Origin: Aphrocallistes beatrix
Lineage: Eukaryota > Porifera > Hexactinellida > Sceptrulophora > Aphrocallistidae
Length of the DNA: 64,000 bases
Reading direction: 5' to 3'
Assembly: GCA_963281255.1 (NCBI GenBank)
Contig: OY725498.1
Location: 4,650,001 to 4,714,000, forward strand
Positions 24,192-34,756 of the stretch are shown one piece after another. The position numbers and the translations under genes are program-made. Every line of letters starts with the position of its first letter. Positions within the stretch are counted from its first letter, which is position 1. The notes under the pieces are model-generated. The model did no database searches. It saw only the letters and a program-made list of their open reading frames with translations, and was not told where the DNA came from.

Positions 24192-25325
24192 ATGGACGGG
24201 TTCGGGTTCATTGCTAACCAGCCAATCGTTATTGATAACGGGAGTGGCATCATAAAAGCTGGGTTTGCAGGGGAGGACACACCGAAATTCCGATTTTGCA
24301 ATTACATCGGTTTTCCTAAACATGTCCGCGTGATGGCGGGAGGACTAGAAGGGGATGTCTTCATTGGTCCAAAGGCAGAAGAGCACAGAGGGCTGTTGAG
24401 TATCAAGTATCCTATGGAGCACGGGATAGTGCGGGATTGGCGGTCAATGGAGCAAGTATGGCATTACCTCTACTCCAAAGAGCAACTCCACACCAACCCT
24501 GAAGACCACCCAGTCCTGCTCACAGAGGCACCGCTCAACCCGACCGCGAACCGGATGCAAGCGGTCGAGTTCTTCTTCGAGACGCTGAACGTGCCTGCTC
24601 TCTACATCTCAATGCAGGCAGTGCTTAGCCTCTACGCCACAGGCCGAACGACTGGAGTGGTGTTAGATTCCGGTGATGGGGTCACTCACTCTGTGCCCGT
24701 GTATGAGGGATTTTCACTGACTCATTCCATCTCGCGGTCTGACATAGCTGGTAGAGACATCACAGCATACCTGCAAACGCTGCTACGGAAAGAAGGACAT
24801 GTTTTCAAAACGACCTCCGAGTTTGAAGTTGTCAAATCCATCAAAGAGAGTGCTTGTTTCATTTCGCAGAATCCCAACAAGGAGGAGCAGATCGTAGCTA
24901 GCAAGGGTGGCGATTACGTACTTCCGGACGGTAGCATTATAACCATAGGAAAGGCTAGATTCCGTTCTCCAGAGCTGTTATTCCACCCGCACCTGATCGG
25001 CGAGGAGACGGAAGGGATCCATACCGTGTTGGGTAATGCTATCCGAAAATCCGACCTCGACATCCGTAAGATCCTCTACACTAACATCGTGCTATCTGGC
25101 GGCTCTACTCTGTTCAAAGGTTTCGGAGATCGCCTGCTGACTGAAATGAGGGACCATTCCCCGAAAGATATTAAAATCCGCATTTCCGCCCCCAGCGAGA
25201 GGATGTTCTCCACCTGGATGGGTGGGTCCATTTTAGCTTCGCTGGAGGCGTTCAAGCGTATTTGGATAACGAAGAAGGAGTACAGTGAGGAGGGGCAAAA
25301 GGTGGTTGAGAGGAAGACTGTTTGA
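24192..25325 (+). CDS. ACTR1A: Actin-related protein 1 (centractin)
   Basis: An intronless ORF of 377 residues (human ARP1 has 376). ARP1 forms the short actin-like filament of dynactin, the adaptor that couples dynein to membrane cargo. The whole protein aligns by eye with centractin: [20 protein letters not shown] (phosphate-1 loop), [50 protein letters not shown] (phosphate-2 loop), [20 protein letters not shown] (adenosine loop) and [17 protein letters not shown]. The start [11 protein letters not shown] parallels the family's MESYDVIANQP rather than conventional actin. The middle region is more divergent than in typical animals. It heads a long run of plus-strand genes and is more GC-rich than its upstream flank. 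Confidence 0.95.
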   Translation: MDGFGFIANQPIVIDNGSGIIKAGFAGEDTPKFRFCNYIGFPKHVRVMAGGLEGDVFIGPKAEEHRGLLSIKYPMEHGIVRDWRSMEQVWHYLYSKEQLHTNPEDHPVLLTEAPLNPTANRMQAVEFFFETLNVPALYISMQAVLSLYATGRTTGVVLDSGDGVTHSVPVYEGFSLTHSISRSDIAGRDITAYLQTLLRKEGHVFKTTSEFEVVKSIKESACFISQNPNKEEQIVASKGGDYVLPDGSIITIGKARFRSPELLFHPHLIGEETEGIHTVLGNAIRKSDLDIRKILYTNIVLSGGSTLFKGFGDRLLTEMRDHSPKDIKIRISAPSERMFSTWMGGSILASLEAFKRIWITKKEYSEEGQKVVERKTV

Positions 25326-25523
25326 CGTGACGTGATCTTATGTTGTGTAGCGTATAGAGTGTACCAATATTTGTATTTATCTAAATCCTCTTGGTTTAAT
25401 GGGAAAAATACTGATAGTTCTTATTTTGGCAAATCCTAGTCTTATTTTATAATGGAAAGATATTTTATTTCTAATAATATACCTAATTTTTTGCTTAGAT
25501 TTCGATTTTATATTCTACTGATT

Positions 25524-26187
25524 ATGGCCTCAACAGGGGCTAGTCGCGAATCTGAATTTGAAGCCGCAATAGCTCGAATAAAGAGTGAAATTGAGAATAG
25601 ATTCCATGAACTGATTTCTAGCTTGAGAGAGAGAGAGGATCATGAGCGGTCTATTTCAAATCTGAAGGTAAAGCTGAAACGAACTCGAGAGACCATCGAC
25701 TACTATTTCGAATGGTAGAGCACTTGTGAGTCAGTTCGATACTGGACGTTTACTAGTATACGATTTAAGAGGAAATTTCATCAGACAAATTGGAAGTGAA
25801 GCAGGGGCAATTTAGAATGTCCATACGGTATTGCTGTAACGAGTTGGATGGAGATATTTATGTTTGTGATAATGATAGCAATCATGTGCAAATCATAATA
25901 AAGTACTTTACGTACAAATCTCAGTTTGCAGTGAGTGAGCCACGAGACTTGAAGTTAACTAGTCAGCCATATACGTACTGTCTGCAAGCACCCCATTCAT
26001 ATTCACCTCAAGTACGTACATGTTTTGAAGAGCATCTCGGTTTCTATTGGCAAGCTTTTGCAAAATCCATTCGGATTCTGTATTAATGGAACTGGACAGT
26101 TCCTTATTTCTGATTTAAAAAAGTAAAATTATCTTATTTGACAAAAAGGTGCATTCCTCTACCAGCTTGACGGTACAAGAAATGTAG
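25524..26187 (+). pseudogene. Decayed coiled-coil/NHL-repeat gene of the family seen at 60222 and 61977
   Basis: ATG at 25524 opens MASTGASRESEFEAAI followed by a coiled coil (IENRFHELISSLRERE) that mirrors the start of the intact NHL genes. The frame stops at 25716. In a shifted frame the NHL propeller continues (GRLLVYDLRGNFIRQIGS) to a stop near 25809, then in another frame LDGDIYVCDNDSNHVQI, then NPFGFCINGTGQFLISDLKK to a stop at 26124, then GAFLYQLDGTRNV up to about 26186. The order of fragments matches the intact genes, with at least three frame disruptions, two or more stops, and loss of the first propeller blades. No intron arrangement that I could find restores it. It stands about 34 kb from the live copies, so the family has been moving or expanding in this genome. 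Confidence 0.75.
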
Positions 26188-26646
26188 AATCGTAGTGATA
26201 AGTTACGAGGTCCTCTTCTCATATTCTGAGAAGTGTCTCCATCTTTCTACCACCCTCCCCTCCCTAACAATGAATTACATCTGTTTGTATCCTATACGCT
26301 CTTCTGTGCCTTTCGCTACTTTTCTATTATTTTGCTTATCTATATTTTAATAGAATTATTGTGCGTTTGAATTCTTTCATAGAATTAATCGTATTCGATA
26401 CATTCTGTTCCACCTACGTAGATTTGTTGCTAAGTGGTTGAAGACGATATCAATTATATTGGCATTTAATAAACTGACATTCGCGATATCCCAACATAAT
26501 TATAAGCACAGGTGCTTATCAATATCTGAGGTACTACTTCGTCTTATTTGAACCACAAACGATCTAAGCTTTTGTCTTATACTATGCTCTTGACTCTATA
26601 TTTCAACTGTACTGACATTCCTCGTGACGATATGTTTTAATCATTA

Positions 26647-26698
26647 TTTTGATCAGAAATGTGGAATTTTAATACAAATTCCACAATTCTGATCAAAG
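26647..26698. repeat. Near-perfect 23-bp inverted repeat with 6-base loop
   Basis: The left arm at 26647-26669 and the right arm at 26676-26698 are complementary at 21 of 23 positions, with a six-base AT loop. The arms contain TTGATCAGAA...TGTGGAATTT. It lies about 75 bases before the ATG of the CH-domain gene. It could be a pre-microRNA-like hairpin, a palindromic miniature element, or a regulatory dyad. The rest of 26188-26772 is AT-rich with no gene seen. Confidence 0.75.
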
Positions 26699-26772
26699 TA
26701 TAGTCCCAAATTCCTCTATCATATTACAGTGACTACACAATACACTACAAAACACTCCCATACATTAGCCCC

Positions 26773-29110
26773 ATGCTATCAGAATCTGCTCACGGGACAG
26801 TTCCCAACAAGCCGCCTCCTTCAGACAGCCAGCACAAATCTAGACACAGAGTGAGACACGACTCTCCTGACGAAGTGGCAGTGGATAGACAGAGCAAGAG
26901 TAAACCTGATGGGCTCAGATCAGTGAACTACTACCAGGTATCTCATAGTGCTTCAGCATTCAATTAATGGTTAATTTGGACAAAAACATTCCATCGCAAA
27001 TAGCTATTTCTTATCTCATTCATAAAATGAATAATTATATTTTGGCATGTAGGAAGTTACTGTGTATCATGATTATGAATGCTTTTATTAGAAATGGGTG
27101 AATGGTTTGCTCCTATCTCAAGAAGTCGGACATGTAGATAACCTCATCACTGCATTCTCAAATGGAAAGTTCATTATCACACTCACACAGCTGATTATAG
27201 GAGAGAAAATAACAGGTGTGAAGAATGACCCTACGTATCTGAAGCAAAAGATAGAGAACACGCGAAAGTGTTTTGAAATTTTAGCTACTAAGGGCATAGA
27301 AATGCAAGGAGTTAGTCCAGAAGATCTTGTGAGTGGAAAGAGAGTAGCTATCAAAACGTTTTGTAAAACTCTTCAGAAGGAGGGAAAGAACGGTTCGATA
27401 TCAACTAGCAAGTCCCTTGACCTAACTGAGGTAAAGATGCCTATAGGTCAACCTGGCGACCCGAGTCCTTACATGAAACTGCAGCAGAGAGTAGCTATGT
27501 CCAATTCCTTGAATGCAATCACATCAGAGAGTGGAGAGATAGGATTAAGTGGGGAAAATGATCTGAGCTTAGAAGAGATACAAATTGAAACCAAATCCGA
27601 TTCTATCCAAACTGTCAGGAAGGAGAGTAGAGAAGAGAAAAGCGAGAATGAGAAAGATAGACAGGAGGGTGTTTCCAGCAGGCCTAAAAATCTTGAAATT
27701 CAAATTGAGAGCGAAGTGGGTAAGGCAGTTAAAAGGCGATCTCTGGAATTGCCTCCTCACCGCTCCTCAAATAAATTCCTCCCCAGCACCCCTCAGAAAC
27801 CCGTCGTAACAACTAATTCGGAGGAAATCCTTAAGGATACTAAACCATCTCACAACACTAAACAGTTGGAAGATGTAAAGAACAAAATGTCTGAGCAAAA
27901 GGCAGAATCGAAAAGAGACGAAGAAGAAACTAAGTTACTCCGCTCAAAGATGAAAACCTCCAAAGAAGAGACAGGAGGGAGACATCTCCAATCCAAACAG
28001 AAGCGATACTCTCCTCTCGACATCACGAAGCTCGCAGGGAAACTGTTCGATGCTTTTAACAACTTCTCCCCGATTGAGGAGAATCTGTCCGAGCAACCGA
28101 TGGAGGAATCTCTAACAGGAGAAAGCGAACTCCCTTTGACAGAGACTATAGAAGCTAGTGACGTCATCACGTCTGAACCTATCCCTCCTGTAGACGCGCT
28201 ACCCGATTCGGCAGTGAAAGAGAGTTTGACAGTCCTACCTCCACTTTCTCTGGAGGATCTAACTCCAGAAGTGGGCGAGACGGCTGTGGAGAAAAACGCG
28301 AAACGCATTCTGCGTAAGAATAAGCGTCAGGCGACTGTGATTGAGTCGCGAGAAGTGTTGCAAGCTAGGGTTCAGAAAGAGGAAGTTACACAGGAAGATG
28401 AATCTTCACACCTTGATTCAAGTACGCCTGAAGAATTGCCTACTCACTCAGCGCAAGACTCAATCAGTTCTGTAGTGGGGAGTGAGGGTTTGGACAAAGC
28501 ACCCGAAGCTTTAAAACATCAGAAGAGAGAGAAAACCGGCCTGAAGGTGAACCATAGAATCAGGTCTCTCTCCCCTCAGTACAACGAGTCTGGGATGACA
28601 GCTGCGCACTCAGTGGAAGATGTCTGGCAGGAGCTGCAGCGAATGAAAGCCACAGTTCGCACGCATCACTCTCTTGCTAACCGCTTCGCACAGGACTACC
28701 CAGTCATGCGGCGGTGCTTTGAGACACAGAGTCAGTCGGTGCGGAAACTGGAGCGCATCCAGCACACGCGAGGCCGTAACTCGGAGAAAGAGCTGCAAGA
28801 CAAGCTGGCTCTGATGGAGGGATACCTGGTGCAGACCATGCGAGAGAACGCAGACCTCCGGAGCAAGGTCTGGGGACTGACGACCAGACTTACGCAGCTG
28901 GAAAAGTCGGGCGCCTCTTCGCGGCCCAGCTCCATTCTCAGCTTCAGTGACGTGCACCGGCGGGAGCAGATGAGCATTCAGGACATCTCCATGCATAAAC
29001 GCGCCTTGAAACTTAAGAAGTTCTTTGGCGAGGAACCTCCGCCTCTCTTGGAGGAGATCCCCACCTCATTCACTCACGACGCGTCTAAGGAAGATGACGA
29101 AATTGTATAG
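26773..29110 (+). CDS. Calponin-homology domain and coiled-coil protein, neuron-navigator-like N-terminus
   Basis: Two exons are inferred: 26773-26937 and 27092-29110, with a 154-nt GT/AG intron in phase 0 whose removal rebuilds YYQ-KWVNGLL, the first helix of a CH domain. About 727 residues. The CH domain (residues about 54-155) has LTQLIIGEKITGV, IENTRKCFEILATKGI and MQGVSPEDLVSG, which resemble the CH domain of neuron navigators (NAV2/NAV3) more than alpha-actinin. A long, charged, probably disordered middle follows, then coiled coil (about 560-660) with MRENADLRSKVWGLTTRL. There is no navigator AAA ATPase, so this is either a short relative or another CH protein. Likely role: actin or microtubule linkage. 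The N-terminal 55 residues are low-complexity and polar. Confidence 0.75.
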
Positions 29111-29340
29111 TTCCAATCTACATGGCACCCCCCTCAATTCTAATTGAAATCCTACTCAATTGCACGCATCTTTGCTATAATATCACTTATTTTGACATCA
29201 AAATATTTATTTATTCTGAAATGTATTTTGGCTAAACTCTAGTTACAACTCGATCTTTGGAAATTAATAATTTTAATTAATCAAGCCGCAAATCCTATTT
29301 GTTATTTTACCTTATAAGGAAGTTTCTAGCACCTCATTAG

Positions 29341-31953
29341 ATGGCTACCAGTTTTAAAGTCAGTGCACAGAAACAGGAGTCCCAGCTGAGTCAGACTGAT
29401 TTCCATTCTCTGGGCCTGGAGGCGAACACTGTCCTGAGGGAATACCAGCTGGCGGGGGTTAACTGGATTGTGGACTGCTATAATAACGACCATGGGTGCA
29501 TTCTGGGAGATGAGATGGGGCTGGGTAAGACCATACAGTCGATCGCTTTTCTGCTCTATCTCAGAAGCAAACTCTCCACTTTCTCCTTTCTTGTCGTGTG
29601 CCCACTCAGTCTCGTTCATAATTGGGAAAAAGAGATCGAAACATTCGCACCTGATTTTTCCATTATAACGGTAATAGGCGAGAAAGAAGTTCGCGAAAAA
29701 GCGCTAGCGAAAATCGTTCAATCGAGTTCCCTGGACTCAGTGGTGTTAACCACTCCTGACTACCTCCTGCGAGAGTCCGATTTCTCAAAGTTGAAATGGT
29801 CTTGCGCAGTATTCGATGAAGCACATCGCCTGAAGAGCCACGAGAGTAAGCTGTACAACGTCATCCAAACTCGCTTCACCATAAAGTTCCCTCTCCTCCT
29901 CACTGGCACCCCTATTCAGAACAACCTGCACGAGTTGTACACACTTCTCACCCTCCTCACCAAGCGCACATTCCCGCTGTCTCGAATTGAGGAGTTTGTG
30001 ACTCAGTTTAAGACGGTGGTAGATAAAGATCACACAGACCAAGTTAGCGAGCTCCACACACTGTTAAAACCGTATATACTGCGCAGAACCAAGGACGAAG
30101 TGCTCTCTTCCCTGCCTAAGTGTAGTCAGGTGTACATCTACGCGCCTCGAACTGACCTACAAAAGAAGATATATCGAGCTGTCTTGCACAAGGATATTTC
30201 TGTGTTCGGAGAATCGGGAAAAAAGACGCGTTTGTTGAATGTCCTCATGCAGCTGAGGAAGTGCGTTAACCATCCCTATCTCTTCGACGGAGTGGAACCA
30301 GAGCCGTTCGAGATGGGAGAGCATCTTATCACCGCCTCAGGTAAGCTGCTGATACTCGACAAGATGCTCACACACCTGAAGGAGACTGGACACAAAGTGC
30401 TGCTGTTCTCTCAGATGACGCATGTGCTGGACATCCTACAGGACTACCTGACCTACCGTAACTTCACGTACGAGCGGTTAGATGGGTCTGTGCGTGGGGA
30501 GGAGCGCTACCTCGCTATCAACAACTTCAACCAGAATGAAGATACGTTCGTGTTTATGCTGAGCACGAAGGCCGGCGGGGTGGGACTTAACCTAACAGCG
30601 GCTGATACCGTGATCTTCTTCGATAGCGACTTCAATCCTCAGAACGACATTCAGGCTGCGGCCAGGGCTCATAGGATAGGGCAGCAGAAACCGGTGAAGA
30701 TAGTCCGACTCGTGACCAAGCATTCTGTCGAGGAGATTATTCTACGGAGGGCGGCGAAGAAAATCGAGTTGACAGAGACCATCATAGAGGGGGGGCAGTT
30801 TGCTCTGGGGGTTGGAGATGAAGGTGTTGACAGGAGTAGTGTGATATCAGAGGTGTTAAAATTCGGTCTAGACAATCTACTCTCTGATGAGAAGGAGGAA
30901 GAGTCAGCTGTTGATATCGCGGAGTTGCTGGGGCCGAGTGAAGAGGGTTTATGGGTGGATAGGACCGCTAGCGACAGAGCGGAAGCAGTGGACACGTCTC
31001 AAGACGAGATTGCTAACATGTACGAGTTCGAAGGGGAAGATCTTTCCAAAGTTTCCAAAGAGAAAGACGACTCTGCATTCGATCAGCTGATGCAACAGTA
31101 CCTGAGTTTGCAGACAGGCGAGAAGGCGGGATTGGGTAAGCGAGTGCTGAGGAGTGAGGAAGGGCCGCAAAAGATCACGAAGCCGCTGGAGCTGGTCATC
31201 CATAAGAAGCGAGTCCTGACGCCGGAACAGCTGGAGGCTCGGCGAAAGAAGCGTGAAGAAAACCGCGCGAAACGGCAGAAGCAGCTGGAAGAGAAGGAGC
31301 AGCGAGAACTTGAGGAAAAGCGCAGAAAGCAGTTGGAATTCTGGAAGAAGCATAAGTATACAACTTCCAACCTGTCTCTGAGCGAGTCAGAGGAGAGCTC
31401 GGAGAGTGGATCTGATGGGGAAGCGACTAGCGAGCCGTCTGAGAGTAGGATTAACTATGTGAAGGGTGACGTCACTCACCCTCCCGCTAAACACGTTGGC
31501 GAGCGCAATGCTATCATCGTCCACTGTGTAGACGACTCAGGCAAGTGGGGGCGAGGGGGCGTGTTCACAGCTCTGAGTAACAGGTCCAATCAGCCGGTGT
31601 CCGTGTACGAGTTGGCCGGGAGGATGTCCGACCTGGAGTTGGGACAAGCACACTTGGCGGGAATTGATGACCTACAGAGTCGAGACGCGGGGAAGGATTT
31701 CGCAGCTCTGATCGTATCGCAGCGAAGAGACGAGCAGGGCGTGTCTGGGGTTAAGCTGAGTGCGCTCGACGAGGGCTTGAAACGGGTGCAGAAAGCCGCC
31801 CTCCTGCACAAGGCCAGCGTGCACCTTCCCAGAATAGGCCACAGCACGCGCAACTTCAACTGGTACGGAACTGAACGATTGATTCAGAAGCACCTGGCCT
31901 CTAAAGGGATCCCAACCTTTGTGTACTACTTCTCTGCTAAGTCCGCTATCTAG
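29341..31953 (+). CDS. CHD1L: CHD1L/ALC1-type SNF2 chromatin remodeler with macro domain
   Basis: An intronless ORF of 870 residues (human CHD1L has 897). The enzyme slides nucleosomes at DNA breaks and is switched on when its macro domain binds poly(ADP-ribose). SNF2 motifs are seen in order: LREYQLAGVNWIV, DEMGLGKTIQSIAF (Walker A), VFDEAHRLKSHESK (DEAH), LLLTGTPIQNNLHELY, then the C-lobe FSQMTHVLDILQDYL, STKAGGVGLNLTAADTVI and AARAHRIGQQKPV. A charged linker with KKREENRAKRQKQLEEKEQ follows, then a macro domain (about 700-870) with VKGDVTHPP, GKWGRGGVFTALS and a final YYF. It starts 230 nt after the CH gene and ends 116 nt before ELP4. Its binding partner PAR is made by PARP enzymes, a chemical link, though not a genomic one, to the PARP fusion at 1380. 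Confidence 0.95.
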   Translation: MATSFKVSAQKQESQLSQTDFHSLGLEANTVLREYQLAGVNWIVDCYNNDHGCILGDEMGLGKTIQSIAFLLYLRSKLSTFSFLVVCPLSLVHNWEKEIETFAPDFSIITVIGEKEVREKALAKIVQSSSLDSVVLTTPDYLLRESDFSKLKWSCAVFDEAHRLKSHESKLYNVIQTRFTIKFPLLLTGTPIQNNLHELYTLLTLLTKRTFPLSRIEEFVTQFKTVVDKDHTDQVSELHTLLKPYILRRTKDEVLSSLPKCSQVYIYAPRTDLQKKIYRAVLHKDISVFGESGKKTRLLNVLMQLRKCVNHPYLFDGVEPEPFEMGEHLITASGKLLILDKMLTHLKETGHKVLLFSQMTHVLDILQDYLTYRNFTYERLDGSVRGEERYLAINNFNQNEDTFVFMLSTKAGGVGLNLTAADTVIFFDSDFNPQNDIQAAARAHRIGQQKPVKIVRLVTKHSVEEIILRRAAKKIELTETIIEGGQFALGVGDEGVDRSSVISEVLKFGLDNLLSDEKEEESAVDIAELLGPSEEGLWVDRTASDRAEAVDTSQDEIANMYEFEGEDLSKVSKEKDDSAFDQLMQQYLSLQTGEKAGLGKRVLRSEEGPQKITKPLELVIHKKRVLTPEQLEARRKKREENRAKRQKQLEEKEQRELEEKRRKQLEFWKKHKYTTSNLSLSESEESSESGSDGEATSEPSESRINYVKGDVTHPPAKHVGERNAIIVHCVDDSGKWGRGGVFTALSNRSNQPVSVYELAGRMSDLELGQAHLAGIDDLQSRDAGKDFAALIVSQRRDEQGVSGVKLSALDEGLKRVQKAALLHKASVHLPRIGHSTRNFNWYGTERLIQKHLASKGIPTFVYYFSAKSAI

Positions 31954-32069
31954 TGCATTACTGCATGTTTATTTTTAGAGAGATAAAGATAGACGTACGT
32001 TCCTACCCATCTTGTTCTTTGATTGTAGTTTTTACTCTAAAATTATTTGAATAATTAGTGTGTGCACTC

Positions 32070-33200
32070 ATGTCAAGTTTCAAGAAGAAGACAGGTTCCA
32101 CTAAGTCTAAGACTCCCTCTCTGTCCCCTGGATGCAAACCCTCTATCCACAACAACCAAGTGGTTATTTCCTCCGGCGTGGCTTCCATTGACTTCCTGCT
32201 GGGAGGGGGTCTTCCCTTGGGGTCTCTCGTCCTCATCGAGGAGGACGAGTTGAGGACTTACTCAGATCTCCTCTTGCGCTATTTCGTCGGGGAGGGAATA
32301 CTGAGCGGACATCAGACGATGGTCTGCACTGGGATGGGGGATTGCAGCGAATTTCTAAGACAATTGCCGGGTGTGGAAGTGGAATGTACCGGAGAGAACG
32401 TAGGACAGAGCAAAACTGACTCGAGCGGTGAGGAAACAATGAAGATAGCTCTTCGTTATGAAGCCTTGGAGCAGATTAACTCAGAGTTCACTTCAGCTAT
32501 TAAATTCTGTCACACATTCGATCTAACACAGAAACTTGACTTTGATACTTTCATTAAACAGAACCCTTGTGTCACCATAATCAACACCAACTCACATTTA
32601 ACACCCGTTGATACGCAGGCTAAAGCAGACAGCACGAATCCTTGTATAGAACCTTGCTACGCACAGTTGATCCAATCGATTCGAGACAGAATAAATCAAT
32701 TGACTGGTGAGGCTTACAACGGAGTGATTAGGATCGCTTTACAACACCTCGGTTCGATGGCTTGGACAGATACAGGATCAGAAGGGTCGAAACAGTTCCT
32801 ACAATTCCTTTACCAGGTCCGAGCCTTGACTCGCTCCTACCCCATCACGTTCCTGCTGTCCTATCCTCCTTACAACCACTCCCAGCTAGATCTGCATAGG
32901 ATTAGACATCTTAGTGATGCTGTATACAGATTGGAATGCTTACAGAGCAGTGAAAAGGAAGTAAGCAGTCTCTTCTCGGAGTATCACGGCCTGTTTCACC
33001 TTGTAAAATTACCCAAAATCAACTCTCTCCAATCCTTCATTCCTGAAACGCTGAATTTCGGATTCAAAGCAAAGAGGAAACGCTTCATGATTGAGAAACT
33101 GCATCTCCCTCCCGAGCTAGGAGAAGATCCAAGAGAGAAGAAAGTGTCCGAAAATTCTCACCGAGGAGCTAAAATTGATAAGAAAATGATAGAATTTTAG
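32070..33200 (+). CDS. ELP4: Elongator complex protein 4
   Basis: An intronless ORF; the first ATG is at 32070, giving 376 residues. ELP4 is a RecA-fold subunit of the ELP4-5-6 hexameric ring of Elongator, which modifies wobble uridines of tRNA in the cytoplasm. Recognised blocks are VASIDFLLGGGLPLGSLVLIE near the N-terminus (the degenerate Walker-A region), LLRYFVGEGILSGH, GVIRIALQHLGSMAW in the middle, FLQFLYQVRALTRSYPI, and the C-terminal signature FKAKRKRFMIEKLHLPPEL, almost the same as in human ELP4. The spacing to CHD1L (116 nt) and to the next gene (120 nt) leaves little room for separate promoters and terminators. Confidence 0.93.
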   Translation: MSSFKKKTGSTKSKTPSLSPGCKPSIHNNQVVISSGVASIDFLLGGGLPLGSLVLIEEDELRTYSDLLLRYFVGEGILSGHQTMVCTGMGDCSEFLRQLPGVEVECTGENVGQSKTDSSGEETMKIALRYEALEQINSEFTSAIKFCHTFDLTQKLDFDTFIKQNPCVTIINTNSHLTPVDTQAKADSTNPCIEPCYAQLIQSIRDRINQLTGEAYNGVIRIALQHLGSMAWTDTGSEGSKQFLQFLYQVRALTRSYPITFLLSYPPYNHSQLDLHRIRHLSDAVYRLECLQSSEKEVSSLFSEYHGLFHLVKLPKINSLQSFIPETLNFGFKAKRKRFMIEKLHLPPELGEDPREKKVSENSHRGAKIDKKMIEF

Positions 33201-33320
33201 TATCCATTAGCACGTCTTACTGGTTAAACACAACTATGGCGAATAATTAGATTAGGATTTCCATTAATTAGCTAAGATTGATGACTTCCTATCTTTTCAT
33301 CTGTCTAGGAACGTTCAATT

Positions 33321-33896
33321 ATGAATATTGAAAGGAAGACTTGTACGTTTCTATCGGCCATCTCTTCCCTCTACCAGCACACTCTCCCTCTCCTGTCTCA
33401 ACAGATCAATCTAGAATGGGAACTGTTACAAGTGCCTAGCTCGAGTGGTAATAACCGGTGTAGGACACATTGTCCTGAATGTTACACTTCATTGGAGACT
33501 GGTGAGAACTGTAGCGTGAGGAGGAGAACTGCTAAAGAGCTGAAACTGTCTAGTTTCAAACTCAGATCCGTTGATCGAAACGAAAAAGTTGTTTTAGGGA
33601 AACGAAATACTTCCTACTGGACTATACCCTGTAGGATTTGTGGAATCTTGTTTATTGATTTGTCTGCTAAGAAAAGGATGCGCAAAAGGAAATATCATCT
33701 TCTGGGTAAAAACAGAAAATATTTGGGTCTAAGTAAAAAAGCGAAGAGGACACAATCCAAGAAAAATAGAGCGAAAATGGCTAGAATAGAGAGAACAAAG
33801 AGGAAATTAATAACCAAGAGATCCTTGCAAAATTCTCAGATGAAAGGGAAGACATTAGAAGATTTCCTTATAGAGTGTAACCTCAAGGTCGATTGA
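33321..33896 (+). CDS. C18orf21-like (RNase MRP/Snm1-Rpr2-type) small basic protein
   Basis: A 191-residue intronless ORF from ATG at 33321. An N-terminal helical part is followed by a probable zinc ribbon made of CPECYTSLETG near residue 51 and IPCRICGILF near residue 108. A VRRRTAKELKL stretch lies between the two. The second half is very basic (KKRMRKRKYHLL, KKAKRTQSKKNRAKMAR), and the end is KTLEDFLIECNL. This order matches human C18orf21, which has CPYCFQLL, a basic RLKPKARLTPK, a second CxxC, and a C-terminal FLSSL motif, and is related to the yeast Snm1/Rpr2 group. The likely role is RNA binding in RNase MRP or nucleolus. The match is by pattern only; any small zinc-ribbon RNA-binding protein is the alternative. 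Confidence 0.6.
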   Translation: MNIERKTCTFLSAISSLYQHTLPLLSQQINLEWELLQVPSSSGNNRCRTHCPECYTSLETGENCSVRRRTAKELKLSSFKLRSVDRNEKVVLGKRNTSYWTIPCRICGILFIDLSAKKRMRKRKYHLLGKNRKYLGLSKKAKRTQSKKNRAKMARIERTKRKLITKRSLQNSQMKGKTLEDFLIECNLKVD

Positions 33897-34047
33897 TGAT
33901 CCATTATCTGAATTATATATGTGCTTTATTCACTAGATTTCCAATTAACTGAATATTTGTCTGAGCTATTGTCACTACGCACGACGTACTTACTATACTA
34001 TTGTTACTGTAATTAATCTGTGCAGTGAGTTGGTACCAGCAATTAGA

Positions 34048-34599
34048 ATGGGTTCTGCTATCAGTTCCATGTTCAGCTTGGACGAAGTGAAGAGAATGGA
34101 CCGCAGACAGTTAGTGATGCAGGTGCTCAATTTCGTCCTGATAGTCGGCAGCGCTCTCATGATCTGGAAGTCTCTCATGCTTCTCACTGGCTCCGAATCT
34201 CCGATCGTGGTCGTGCTTAGTGGAAGTATGGAGCCTGCGTTCTATAGGGGAGACCTCCTCATTCTTACTAACAAGGAGCATGAACCGATCCAAGTGGGAG
34301 ACATCGTCGTATTCAAGATAAAGGACAGAGACATACCTATCGTGCACCGAGCCATAAAGCTACACGAATCAAAGGACGGGAAGGTCAAGTTCCTGACCAA
34401 AGGGGACAACAACTCCGTAGATGACAGGTCCCTCTACTCCCCCGGACAGATGTGGCTGCAGAGAAGTGACGTCATCGGTCGAGCTAAAGGGTACATTCCT
34501 TACATCGGTATGGTAACTATCGCAATGAATGATTATCCACAGCTCAAGTATGCAGTTCTCTTCATCCTTGGTTTGTACGTGCTAATTCACAGAGAGTAG
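34048..34599 (+). CDS. SEC11A: Signal peptidase complex catalytic subunit SEC11
   Basis: An intronless ORF; ATG at 34048 gives 183 residues (human SEC11A has 179). This is the ER serine protease that removes signal peptides. A single N-terminal membrane segment (about 21-43) precedes the catalytic core: [15 protein letters not shown] with the nucleophile Ser, [12 protein letters not shown] with the catalytic His that replaces the bacterial lysine, and [16 protein letters not shown] with the acidic residues. The C-terminal hydrophobic segment is [17 protein letters not shown]. The beginning, [21 protein letters not shown], is typical of the animal family. It lies between genes 151 and 157 nt away on the same strand. 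Confidence 0.96.
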   Translation: MGSAISSMFSLDEVKRMDRRQLVMQVLNFVLIVGSALMIWKSLMLLTGSESPIVVVLSGSMEPAFYRGDLLILTNKEHEPIQVGDIVVFKIKDRDIPIVHRAIKLHESKDGKVKFLTKGDNNSVDDRSLYSPGQMWLQRSDVIGRAKGYIPYIGMVTIAMNDYPQLKYAVLFILGLYVLIHRE

Positions 34600-34756
34600 G
34601 AGATCACGAGATGCTCTTACAAGTTAGATTATGTTTTATATTTGCTCTATAATGCTAAAGTTATAACTGAATATATTAAAAGAATAACTTCTAAACTTTA
34701 AATTTATACTTGTTGGATTTTGAAAATTTTATTTCGGTTAAAAAGGATCTTTAGAG

